From Anabas testudineus (taxonomy: Eukaryota; Chordata; Actinopteri; Anabantiformes; Anabantidae): a stretch of 64,000 nt of DNA. This document shows, in pieces, positions 31,726 through 44,400 of this stretch (positions are counted from its first letter, which is position 1; each line of letters opens with the position of its first letter). The notes under the pieces were generated by a model. That model saw only the letters and a program-made list of their open reading frames with translations. It was not told the origin of the DNA and searched no databases. The position numbers and the translations under genes are program-made. The stretch covers positions 22,439,095-22,503,094 of the forward strand of contig NC_046616.1 in assembly GCF_900324465.2 (NCBI RefSeq), in the 5' to 3' direction.

Positions 31726-34700
31726 TCAGGGCCTGAATCCCCACAGTGCAGGGTTAGTGAATGGGGAGTAGGGGCAGTTGTTGTGACAGACACATGAGTG
31801 GATCATCATCACAGCTCGCTGTAGCTGTCTGCCGAAGGGGCAGCGGAAGGTCACCTGAGAAGTGGTGGTTTGATAAGGCGTGCAGCAGCGAGAGTCCGTG
31901 CACTGTCCACAGTAGCGGAGCTGATAAGCACGAGTGCTGTAGCAGCCCTGGTGCACCAGCTGAATGGGCCCAGGTGACATGTAGCTGGCCTTGCAGCTCC
32001 CCTGCTGACCCCACTGAGAAAACAATATGCACATATACACAGACACACACACACACACACAGGAAAAGAAAGAAAATACAGTGTAAATATACTGTAGTAT
32101 ATGCAAATGCTTTCTGAGACATTTTATATTATATATTTAATTAAAGCAGGTTCTAACATATATATTTTACTAAAGATAACCATTTTAAAGATGTAACCAA
32201 TTCTGATCTGCAATCCTGTCTGGGCAAATACAATATTAAGAGTACTAACTAGTAAATGGTTGAGGCATAAAAACACTGACTAAAATAAAGGAAATGTCTT
32301 ATCGGGGGGTTAAAATCAAGTCTTCTGCTTCATTCTTTCATTGAGTGTTGTACATGTCTAATTAAATAAAAGATCTGCTAATGTCTTAAGCAGCTCTGCT
32401 TCTGAGAAATGTTTGTGAAAGACAATTCTTTGTAACTGAGTTGTCAAACTCTCAGTTCACCACAATCACACTACATGTTTTCACACACCTTCGTGTGGTA
32501 TTCAGCTTGCTCTGAATGTTTGAGATAACAGTGTGTTTCACTTTATTCCAGTGTATTAACATTCAGCAGTCGAGGAACTCAAAGGTTAGCAGGTAAATCC
32601 TAAACTATTACTTGCAATTCGCCAGAGAATTCCCTTTAAAGACGTGACATGATATAATTTATGGTGAGTTAAACTGAGCTAACATACAGCAGCAGACAAA
32701 AGCAGCGTGTGGTTGGAGCTCACCGCAGGCTTCCTGACTGCAGGCTGAACAGCACCACAAGGCCGAACTTTGCAGAGTCGAGTCTCCATTTGCAGCTTGC
32801 AGGCAGAGTTTTGGTTTGAGACCCTTGTGGAGACTCCAGCCCCACAGCTCTGGGAACAGGCGCTCCACTGGGTGCTCTTCTCTATACACACGGAGGCAGG
32901 TGGGGCCAGTTTGTTTAGGGCACGATCGCTGCTGAGAGCTGGCAACAACCTGTTGGGTCTAGTTGCTAAAGAAATCAAACGAAATGATGGATGAGGATAA
33001 AGTAGCATGTAGTTCATGTTGCACAATAAATGTGAAGTTAAAGCTGTGCTTGGCTTAGCACAAGATAGGGAAACTCAGCCTGCTGCCTGCCTTATTAATG
33101 GAATGATCAACTCTGTTGTTATTTTTGTCTGGTTTTTGTTTGCTAGGTTACATTAATTATACCCTGTGCTATAGAAGTATAGCTCGATTACAAACATTTA
33201 TGTTCAATTGAAAATAATATAAACTTATTGGAAACAATAAAACATGTATTGTGTCTGTTTTTTTATTATATATTACCATATTATCTTAATGACACTGTGT
33301 CACATCCATTTCTCATCTTAGTCACCTTCAATCAGTCACGGCTGATTCGCTGCTAGTAATGTTAATGTTTGATCTAAAAATTCCAAACCAATCCAGCGCT
33401 TTGGATTGAATGTTTAAAATCCAAAGCAACATGTATCAGTCATGATAATCAGCTGTTTTTCAGGCGTGACATGGCAGCTTATGTATTCAAGAACAAAATG
33501 TCCCTTTGCTGTTCTCATAATGTTATTTAACAGTGTTTGGCTTGATTTCCCCAACACGCCCCTTTCTTTTTTCTCTCACATTTTAATGTAGTCTTTACAT
33601 GGCTTCGTGTGTTTAATTGTCACACAGCTGTGGTTAACTTTAATGACTGGGGAAAAAATATGTTTTGACTCTTGTAAAGAAATTTGGGATATATTTGGAC
33701 TTTGGGAGTTTCCCTTTGGCCAGACACACCCCAAATGAATGCAAAAATGCTGCAGTAAAAACTTCCAGACATGACCACCGTGACAAACCACATATAAATG
33801 GAGGAAGGATTATGTTGCCATATGGACTGATCATCAGTGAGCATGAGTTATAGTTTAGGAATATGGAGAATATGTGGAAATACATCTGGCACCAGCAACA
33901 GGACATTGGAAATATGTTGTAAACCAGCTCTGATGCCAGGATAAAATTTAAAGGAGCTCCTGCATCAGAGGATGTCTAGTGAGCAACTCTTTAGAGGGAA
34001 CATTTTACTACTGCAACACATTTATTCATCCATCTACAGTTGGCGTTTACCTGTGATGGCATCCTGAATGACTGTGTTTTCAAGGTTTTCACACACCCAC
34101 TCCTTGCAGCATTTCCCTGGCAGCCGGATGTGCTGCGGGTTGGGACAGTCTGGAGTGGGAAGACGGGCATTTAGAGGGCAAGCAGGCACACAGATCACCC
34201 CCCCACCTCTACAGTGGCAGTAAGTGTCACAGGACGGCTGAAACGACTGGCCCTCGTGGTAAGTGATGCCATTCAGTTCGCAGCCCAGATCCTCCTTAGC
34301 TGTAAGAAACACAAAACGTGCATCGTCTTTTTTTGGCCACTGCTGCATCTCAGAGTGATGTAAGAAACTTGATCAGGAAGTGAAAGAATTAAATTAGGTA
34401 AACAGAGAGAGAGAGAGAGAGAGAAGATGGAGGTAAATGGATGCAGGGAGACAAAACAGAGGAAAATTAAAAAGAAAGAGGAGAGACATGGGAGCTGCTG
34501 TCTCTGCCAGCGGGTATGTAGTTTAATGGGAAAACCAGGCCTCTCTGCTGAGAACCGAGGAGCCTGGTTTTCAACCTGAGTGTTTTCTCTGCCATCTATC
34601 ATGCTCAAAGCGCCATCATCAGATAAAACATGTCAACAGCAGCCCTGGAAATAGAAGCTGAAACGTTTTGGTGCAGCACCCACCACCCAGTAGGTTGCCC

Positions 34701-35798
34701 CTCTTGGTTGAGCGGACTTTAAACATTTATTTAGACTGGCTGAGGTGCTAACATCCTCCTCTCTGCAGAGTATGCCCCCTACTCTCTCTTACCCACACTT
34801 GGATTGTTAGAAGAAGCACTCACTGACACACTCCCCGGGGTCACCGGGGAAGCTGGCGCTGTGGTCACACTGCAGTCCTCTCTGACTGTCGCACGGAAAC
34901 ATCTCAGAGCAGGACTCGCCTCTTTGCCGGGCGCACACCTGGCAGCACCGGCAGCCGTCTAGCACCAGTGGAACTCCCGCGGGACACTGGGGGGGCGGAT
35001 GAGGGCAAAGGCACGGCCGGGCACACACCTGGCACAGCACCTGCAGGGACATGAGGCACAGCCAGGCTAGAGGATGTTAGTGCAAGACCTTAGGTTGCTA
35101 AATACAAACATGCTCGACAGTGCAGCATGTGATATGAGCAATATTGTTGTTTTCACCACCACCACAAGTATCATCATCATCTAAATGACTACTCATTACT
35201 ACACATTCATATGTGGTACAGTATTCATAGAACTTGCACACTATTACACCAAACTACTGTTTTTAAGACATATTTCTGATCAAAGTCCAGTCTGACTGGA
35301 TCTGAGCAGAACAATCTGTTTCTGGGCTTTCTTATGAAGACACTGAGCAGCATTTGTGTTCCTGTACTGCCAGCAAGGCTACATACTGTATTTTCAAATC
35401 AATGTGATCACACTGATAACATGGAGGAGAAGATTTAAGCACACTGTAAATAAGACTTCACACACAAAACTTAACTAATATGCACTCATGCAGTGTTTCC
35501 AAATGTTGTACATTAAGGCAATATGGTAATCAATAAATGATCACATTGCACAGGCATATTATCTATAACTGTATTTCAGCTTGTACAAGTAAATTGAGCC
35601 AAGACAAATCACAGGAAATTAGCTTCATTATTTGAACTCTCTCCCACACACACACACACACACACACACAGAAATACAGTCCATAATCACCTCCTTCAAA
35701 ACAAACTACTGTAAACAAGTGAGAGTGCGCCTCACCTGTGTAGCCACGCACAGCAGCACAGCCACAGTTATCACGCAGTCGCACAGCAGTCGGTCCAT
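31726..35798 (-). CDS. ccn5: CCN-family matricellular protein, CCN5/WISP2 type, with CT domain
   Basis: Five coding exons, 352 aa: 35798-35736, 35040-34824, 34299-34051, 32965-32724 and 32013-31726. All introns are GT-AG and phases join cleanly. Exon 1 is a signal peptide ([21 protein letters not shown] minus its last residue as core). Exon 2 is the IGFBP module ([20 protein letters not shown]). Exon 3 is the VWC module ([18 protein letters not shown]...[11 protein letters not shown]). Exon 4 is TSP1 ([20 protein letters not shown]). Exon 5 is a CT cystine knot with ten Cys ([18 protein letters not shown]...[10 protein letters not shown]). The IGFBP stretch [11 protein letters not shown] and TSP1 TRVSNQN match human CCN5 best (from memory), and ada/pkig linkage agrees. 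Human CCN5 lacks CT; this one keeps all four modules. It is a secreted adhesion and growth-signalling modulator. A TATA box lies about 90 bp upstream. Confidence 0.92.
32041..32060 (+). repeat. CA microsatellite in ccn5 intron 4
   Basis: A short ACAC run just upstream (minus sense) of the exon 5 acceptor. It creates a false Val/Cys-rich frame. Confidence 0.8.
35645..35670 (+). repeat. CA microsatellite in ccn5 intron 1
   Basis: Thirteen CA units, beginning about 65 bases downstream of the exon 1 donor in transcription sense. Confidence 0.9.
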
Positions 35799-35888
35799 GG
35801 AGCTCGGTCTGTCTCAGTAACCTGCGTGACGGTGTGGTGCACCCACTGCAGCTATTTGCTAACTGCTCATTCTTGTGCCTGCTGACAT

Positions 35889-35896
35889 TTATAAAG
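35889..35896 (-). promoter_or_regulatory. TATA box of ccn5
   Basis: TTTATAAA lies about 90 bp upstream of the start codon, placing transcription start near 35860 and giving a roughly 60-base 5' UTR. A CRE-like TGATGTCA (one mismatch to TGACGTCA) lies just upstream near 35909-35916. Both are predictions from spacing and motif only. Confidence 0.55.
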
Positions 35897-35916
35897 TCTG
35901 GACTCTGATGTCACAG

Positions 35917-37250
35917 GCTGACTACCATGTAAACAGCTGCTGGACCAGCATCAGAAATGTTTCACATTCCTCCTTCCTACTGCCCATTTCCACCTCCAGA
36001 CACACACGCACACCTCCACCCCCAGCTCCTTCCTCGCTTTTTACTCTCCTCCCTCTCTTTCCAGTCTTGTGGCGTACTAAGTTTGCAGAACTTAACACAA
36101 GCAGAGGGGAGAAAAATACATTAGCCCAGTTGTCTGGAAGTCAAACAACCTTCAGGGCTTTGTGGTGACAGTTCCAAATAAAGTTAATTAAGATTATATC
36201 ATGTTGACCAGCTGCTGGTCAGACAGATATAGTAGCTGATTTTTGGAAAGGGTGGACATAGAGCACATACTTTCATAAGATTTCTCATGCTGAACCTAAA
36301 ATACTTCTGAAACCCTAATGCGTATCTTCAGCCAAGCTCAAAGGAGATTTAATCCTTCTCTTCCCTCTGGTTTCCATGGTGTAAGGGCTGCATGTCTGAG
36401 GTCGGCGTGAAGCTGGATCACACTGATCTCTCCGGTTGTAAGAGAAGCTCGTCCCTGAGGAGAATTCAAATGAGCCTGGAAGCAAACAGTGTCAGAGGCC
36501 ACAAGGAGACAGCCTTTATTTAATACGGAGCTGCTGCAGAGACACCAGTGTTGACAGTGAGGATACACACAACGAGGGGATCTTCATTAATCCAAACAGC
36601 CTGTGTGTTCTGTCTGTAAGCATCCCAGAAAATATCTAACCGTGCAGTTCTTTGAGCTAAATACTAATGTCATCAAGTTTGACACTTAACACTTAACATA
36701 CTAATATTCAGCGTTGTCATAGTGGTCTTATGGTTGTATACCACAGAATAATACACTTCTTAAGGAGCCATTAGATGTCATGGAACTATAAAGTGTAACT
36801 AGATAGTTTTTTTTTGTGAGAAATGTCCACATGTCATGACAATCCAACCAAATGTTGTCACGACCAAAAGCCACAAATCATGACCTCATAGTGGAGAAAG
36901 TTATCATCATCATCATCATCATCATCTGTCTGGAAACCATCACTGCAGAAACTCAAAAGAAATATTGTTAACAAATATTTACATGGACCCTGACCCCAAG
37001 ACACAAACAATACAATGCCAACAAACCAATACCCCTACTCTTTGCAATCCCATGTAAGATTTTATATATTCACCACAGAATATTTCATGTTAGTCTACAA
37101 AATAGAGGGCTATTTTATTATCTATAATAATAATATAAATAAAAGCTTGGATCAGCTTGTGTTGATTTTGATAAAAACTCAGAGGATTACCAAAGTCAGC
37201 AAGATTTTTCCTCCAATGATCAATTCAATTCAGTTATTCAATTATTTCTA
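35917..37250. other. Intergenic, no gene seen
   Basis: Upstream region of ccn5. It contains an ATC trinucleotide run at 36903-36927. No coding frame is supported. Confidence 0.45.
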
Positions 37251-37254
37251 TAGC

Positions 37255-38492
37255 TCCAAATCAGAACAAAAGGAGCACAAACCTTTTGGAATTTCATGGT
37301 TTTCTGCATAAATCTGTCATAAAATGTGATCTGATCTTCATCTAAGTCAAGAGTATTAAATATTAAATAGTACAAATTTAATGTGCCTAAAGTAAACACA
37401 AAACCAATTCTAAAAAGCAGATTGGAGTCAGGTGTCAGCATAACTCTAACTCCACTCCCCACAGGAAGAATACACAGGTGATTTACATAATGCTGGAAAG
37501 GGTTACGAAGGGATGTCAAAGACTTTAGAGTTTCACCAGTCATTTCTCACCAGTCTACAGTTAGACAAACAATCTACAAATGGAGACACTTTGGGACTGT
37601 GGCTACTCTACCAAGAAAGTGGGCAGACAGTCAAAATGAACCCAAGAGCACAACAAACACTCATTAATGAAGTAAGGAAACAACCCTGAGAGACAGCCAA
37701 AGGTTTGAGTTCATGAGTCCACAGTAGGTGAAACACTGAACAAGCTGTGTGTCTATGGCAGGAAAGCATTGAACATTGCATAGAACAAAATAGAAGTACA
37801 TTGAAGTTTGCAGAGAGCAAATTCACCCTCCACAGCAGTAGAGGCAAAATGTTTTCTGGACTGATGAAACTATATTGAATTATTTATTATAAAAACATCA
37901 TCCCAATCATATGGTATTAAGTATGGTGGAGGAAACATCATGACTTGGGCCTGCTTTTAATGCATCAGGGCCTGGCCACCTTGCAGGGATTGAGGGGAAG
38001 ATGAATTCCCAAGTGTATCAAAACAATTTTCAGGATAATGTGAGAATGTCTGTACACCAGAACTCAGAATGGCTTCAGAAAAACAAAATCCACCTTTCGT
38101 AGTGGCAGAACCCAGACCTCAACACAGTAGAGATGCTATGGAACGACTTTAAGAGAGCCACACAGAGACGTCCAAATAATATGGCAGAAGTAAAATTGTT
38201 CTTCCTAAAATAATGGGCTAAAATTCCTCCTGAACAATGTGCAGGGCTGATCCACAGCTACAGGAAGCACCTGGTTGAGGTTATTGTTGCCAAGTCCAAG
38301 GGTTCACATACTTTTTCCACTAGCACTATTAGGTTTTTATGGTTGTTTTTATTTTTTTGTGTGTGTCATTATTTTAGGCACATTATATTTGTTAATACTC
38401 TTGACTTAGTTGAAGATCAGATCACATTTTATAACAAATTAATGCAGAAAACCATGAAAATATTTTTTCTTGTCACTAGAACTGTACACAGT
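37255..38492 (+). mobile_element. Tc1/mariner-like transposon with long inverted ends
   Basis: The inverted ends are long. GGTTTTCTGCATAAATCTG and GTGATCTGATCTTCATCTAA at 37297-37346 face their complements near 38405-38455, and the similarity extends to AATGTGCCTAAA / TTTAGGCACATT further in. Between them the plus strand carries transposase traces. These are a helix-turn-helix-like QTIYKWRHFGTVATLPRK, then NPDLNTVEMLWNDFKRA (SPDLNPIE-type catalytic region), and near the end VIVAKSKGSHTFF. The frame is interrupted several times, so the enzyme is dead, but both ends survive. Exact outer limits are approximate; the GTCACTAGAACTGTA region near 38475-38490 looks like the right tip. Confidence 0.75.
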
Positions 38493-41400
38493 ATTATATA
38501 GAAACGGTGATCCTGACTGTGTTCTGAAATATAAAAGCAATTTATATAATTTAGCAATAGTTGATATAAGACTAGCACCAAAGTGGAGCACTAAATGACT
38601 GCATTTATTTTTTTTTTATAGTTACCCAAGGATGCACCTACTGTATATCGGTGGAACATACCAGACTAAGAGAATTATAGCAAAAACATTACAGTGACTG
38701 CAACAGAAAGTAAAACATTCCTGATGGAAGGAATTCAGTCCAAAGCAACACCAGATTCCTGAATTTCATTTCATCAGTCATTACTCACAGAGCTGGGTGG
38801 ACAGCGAAGACAACCAGTGATGAGCTATAAATAGAAGGAGACAGACAGAAAGCAAAAGAAAAGTATGTGGGTCTTAGACAGGTGGGGTTCAGGTGGCCTG
38901 CCAGCATAGATACTGCATGGCCTCAAATTGAGCTTTTTTTCTGAAGAGTATGCTTTCCTGGCTGCTGCACCAGGTGTTTTCCCTGCTCGCCAAGAATGAC
39001 AGTGGCTGAAAGGATTGTACTTTAATAGGCAAGTTTTACGATAATGTGCAGTAGTTTGGAAGATCCTCAAACAACTGTGTATATGTGCGAATGCAGCTCA
39101 CTGTGATCTCACTTAAACCAGTAATACATTTTCTAAAGATTCTCCTCTAAGATCTTAAATTATCTTAAGTACCCAGTACAGTGCAATACAGCTTGTCTAG
39201 TCTTATTATGCTTGAGCTATGAGGGGCGCTAAAAGGATATCATAATATCATCATACGATTAGCAAGAACAGCCAGTATTAATTAGTGAAGTCATAGCTGC
39301 CAAGTCAAACCAAGACAGGCCGGGGGAGGGGAAGGCTCTAAACATATTTTCCAGAGGATACAAAGAAAGTTCTCAGACAATAAAGTAGCACTCTCACTCA
39401 TGGTGAACAACCCCCAGATCCTCTACAATGACTCTCATTCAGTTCAATGGTATGTAGGGAAAGTTTATTGGATTCCTCAATGATTCAGAAATAAAAAAGC
39501 ACAGTGTTGGGCGAAGTAATACAAATATTATTTGTCCTGTAAAATGTCAGAAAAAAAATGCATCGATCGAAGTTGAAAGAAAAGAAAATCACTCCACTGA
39601 ATCTGTCACCGTGAAGCAAAAATGTCTAACACATGTTCAGGAAAAGTGTCCAGCAAGCCAGAAAATACGTCAGAGTGGAGGCTGTGCTAAACGCAGCATA
39701 GACTCACACTGGTGGAATGAGACTCAGAGGTGCCTCTGAGCCACTAAAGTTGTTTATTGAAAGCCAATATTTTACAGCTAACAGGATTCGATTTTGTGGA
39801 AACTGTTATCAAGACAGAATTAAAGTGATGGTTTCATTTTTGGAGTGACAGGATGGTAATGTTGAATTTGTCAGCCCACCACTTCGGTCCAGACTGAAAC
39901 AATAACGTCTGGATTCCACATGAATCATGCTGTAATGATGATGCAATTGTTTCTGCTGATACATCCTCTGATCCTCCAATACTGCCTGACTAATGACATC
40001 CCCATCAGCCATAACTTTGTGTTAACCAGTAAATGGTAAACCTTATAACACTAGTCAAACATCAGCATGTCATCATTCTCATTACAATCTTAGCATGTTA
40101 ACATGGTGTTTAGCTCAAAGTGCAGCCCTAAAATAAAATAATAAGAATAAAGATGCATATGCATCTTTATCTGTATTCTTTTCATGTTCTTTTCATGGAA
40201 ATATGTTACCAGCCTTACCATTGTCTTGATTTCCCAAACGTCCAGCAGTTTGTGGGTTTGGATGGTTTCAACTAGCTGTGGCTGAGTGTGTGAATACACA
40301 GACTGTGTGCTGCAGCCAGGTGCCACCTGCAAGGTCAGAGGTACTTGATGTATGATTATAACTGAGCCTAGAACATTCAGTATGACGAGAACTGAGGGTG
40401 AAATAAATCATTCAAAATGATATTATATCCTATTTATTCTGTAGAGGTACATTCGTACTACAATAATAACTAGTTAGATTATCACTGAGAGAGATGTATG
40501 TGACAAGGTTTTATACTTGAGCGTAACAACTTTAAGTGTGTTCTCTATTCTAACGTTTCTAGATGTGCCTTCCGGGTTTTAACAGCCACAAACACAGTAT
40601 TACATCTCCTAGGAGAATATTTGACACATGTATAGCATTATGTGTACTTGGTGTTTGGGCTTTGTCAGAGCTGATGACATCCTGTCAGTAAGGACAGTGG
40701 ATTAACCATGAGTCAGAAAAATAGCAAAACAACATGTGAGTGGTCCAGCGTTGCAGTCTTTAGTTAGAAAGCACGTGCGGGTTGTAATCTATTCATGGCT
40801 GTTCAGTCTGACTTGTACTGACTCATGGTTCCAGTAAGGGTTTCTGAGCTGTTATGTAACGCCGCTCATCAGACTGAGCTGTTTTATTCCATTCAAAACA
40901 CAATAAACGACCAAACTGCCCTGTGGTTGTTCTGTCTGCTTCTCTTCCTTTTTCCTTTGCAACTGTCCTTCACACATCTAACCTCAAATAGTTTCCTCTC
41001 GCAGCAACTGGCCTGTAGATGCACTGTAGATAATGTCGCCTCAACTTTGAAATCAAACAGCACAGTTCAGTCAGCTCTGCATTTCTCATTTAGCTAGAGA
41101 GCATGATGTTCAACTCACTTTCAGTCAGGACATTTGCATTAAAAGTGAAAGTGCATTTTTTAACAGCTTAGTTATAATAATAATAAATGTAATAGGGAGT
41201 GAAAAGACACGTGGTTATGGTAAATGTTAAAGCAACATTTACATAATGTAATGAACAACAGCAGAAGCTATTTCACCACTAAGATGTCCAAGCTTGTGAA
41301 ACTTCAGAGAAAACACTACAGGTGCACAGCTGTTGTCATATATGAACAATTCCAAATATATTCAAAAATAACTCTTCTTCCTAAATGTCCTTAGGCTAAA

Positions 41401-44400
41401 AACACCCAACAACATCCTTTCAAACCCTAGCATGTAAATATCAGAGACGGCTTTGCAAGAACATTCAGCACAAGTGCATGTACATTACTGCCATTTGTTT
41501 GAATCATAGGTCAGTGTGTGGCAGACGAGAAGCACATGCCTAGACAGGCGTCTTCTGATATAGACGTTTTCACTAAAATGGCACCTAGGATCCGGGCATT
41601 CCAGCTCTGTGTGTGAAAATCCCACAGTGTTGCCACAGGAACACCCAGAATGGATGGTGAGGACATCATCCGACCAAAAGGTCACCTCCTGACGTACGCT
41701 GGGCCAAGGTCACTGCTGTGTCTACAGCGACAAAAAAAAAGCAACGCTCATTCATACCCAGCCATCATGACAGCTGTCTGCAACTGTCTGCAGGTCATGT
41801 CAAGACCTTTGGGGAAGTAGCTCCAATGACAAATGACTAACTACTGAACATGTGCAGCTGAAAATGAGATTTCACCAGGTAACGTGTGCAGCGATGTGAT
41901 GTGAGGAGCGTTGTCGTCAGATGCTGCAGAGCCCATTCACACATTTGATGTGATAAACTACACATTATCACGGCTTCAGTTTCGCTGTCTCATCACTCGG
42001 CCACTTCTGGTCACTGCTTGGTTCGGAAGGTTGTTTGTTGAGAGCACATTGCAGCAAGACAGAGTGGAAATAGCCTCCTGCATTCACCGGCACACCTAAA
42101 CCAACAGCACAGTCATTTCTAGCTTCAGTTACTAAAAATACAGCAGAACAAATAAATAAGCCACAAGGGCTCGATTCATAAAGGCAACCACTTCCTAGCA
42201 CAGGTACACAGTGTCAGCTTTTTTAGTTGAGATTGTCACTAACTTCGGGCGAGAGGAAAGACAGCTGGAGACGTCTGAAGCACAGGAAGACCACTGAGGG
42301 CCACTTTTCTCATGCTGGCCCTTCTGGTGAAGATGGAATGTCAATACAGATGTTGTTACAGCGTCATTTTGAGCTCTGGACACTAAAAAGACTGACAAAA
42401 TGAAACATCACTGCTCATTCAGGAAGAATTCAGATCACACTGACTAGTTTTATCGCTATGGGACGAAGAGGACGCACAGATCAAATTCCTAATACTGCGT
42501 GTCAGTGACAAAGTAAATCACTTCCTAACATTTGAAGAATTAAGTGTGAGTGTAAAAAGAGTCATCACAGCTCTGAGATAAACAGAGGACTGGACACGCC
42601 GCCCTGCTCCAAAACCAAATTATAGGTGAAATGGTTGAGCGATGACATGAAGCAGCAGTTGCCAGCGTGTGGGCGTATGTCTGGACGCCTTGTTGATTTC
42701 CCAGTGGTCACTTGGAAACAGTCTGCAAACATTCATTGCAATTTTTCACAAAGTCTGTGGAATGTTTTTTCTTTTTTTTTACTGTCTTTACTATGTTACA
42801 GTTGTGAGGCGGAGGTGAAATGGAGGCTTTGTTTTAGAGCCTGATCTCGCAGTCTTTACTCTTCAAAGATCCTGCAGCGTGCTGCCACTGCTGTGTTAGC
42901 ATTCACAAGTAAGAAAGAGGAAGAGGAGTGGATGCAAATGTGTTGCGTCTTTCGCTCTATGCATGACGTACTCTGCCACTTCCTCTCCCTTCCCCTCAAT
43001 CTTGAAAAAGTACAAGTACTATATATATATAGATAGATAGATAGATAGATATAGATATAGATATATATACCAGTGGTGACTCATATGTTCTGTTGATGAA
43101 TAAATAGAATAAAACTGTCTTGGTTGCCTTGGTTAGAATAAAACATCCCACAATAAGAAACACACAAACACATAAAAGTTCTACATTTGTATTTTACTCA
43201 AGCAAAGGTGTGTGCAGTACTGTAAGTATTCTAAACCAAATGTACTTTTCTTTCAGCAGGGTACAGTTCAATCATGTGAGACAGCGTGGAGGAGGTTTAC
43301 ACACACAACAAGCTCATCCAAACCTGTGGTCGGACAGGAGCTTTAAAACATGGTCATAGAGACCTCTGGTGGACAGATGAGAAATGTTTAAATTTATAAG
43401 TATCTTCAGAGCTCCCTCGACTCAGCAGAGACCCCCGCAGGTCACAGCAGCAGCCTCACTGTTCACTTGAACAGCTTTATGTCTGACATTTCACACTTTT
43501 ATCTCACACTGTCCGTGCAGCTGGTGTTATCCTACACAACAGCCAGCTCACATGACCCCATGGATAAACCTCACAGGACATTTTAAACACGTGACAGTTT
43601 CCACAGATGTCAACAGTAAAATAAACAATGGTTTAAGTCCATTTTGCTGCTTTGAGACTTCTGGTGGTCTAGAATGGCTCACATACACACAGGTAATGTT
43701 TCTAGTATCAGCTGCTGTTATTTAACTACACAGGTGGGGTTAACACTCTCTGCCTGCACCTATTCTGGTCTTTTGAGGCGTCAATATTTAAATGTGTGGA
43801 TCAGATACTGTAACTACGATGCAAAACACAAATTATCAGCAACTGTTTTCATTTGCTCTCCCTCTTGTCCTGCAATGTAAGTAAAAACACGGCTTTGACA
43901 AATATCTACTGGATTTAGAATAAGTTATATAACTTATATCCAGTTTACTGTCAGAATTTCTTTGTTCTTTTTTTTTTTAATGGGTGGCTTCAATCAAAAG
44001 GTGCCATGTTCTAAGTTGTGCATCAGATCCAGACGTAAACACCTGGAAATAAAAGCTGAAATGTGGATTTTTTGTCTCATATTCATTGTTTGATGTCAAA
44101 CCCAAATGTTTTCAGTCTACATACAGTAAAAATAAAGGACCTGACCTCACTGTTATAATACTTTTTGAGGGGAGTGCAGGGTCAGCTGCTTCTGATCTTC
44201 AATTATAAAAGAGTTAATAAAAGAACCAGGAGCTGCATTCTTAAAATTTAAATTTTAAAAGCACAACTTAGGAAAAGTGCTGTATATTACTGGGATCTTA
44301 ATGTACACTACAGGACATAATTATATCTTCCTCTTTTTTTTGTCTGAGAGCTTCAACTGTCAAAGCAGCAGCAATTATTTTGTTGCCTTAAATCACTATA

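Noticed and set aside
31754-32122. Overlapping frames on both strands around ccn5 exon 5
   Set aside because: They are shadows of the exon and of the adjoining CA repeat. Only the frame joining exon 4 in phase encodes the CT module.
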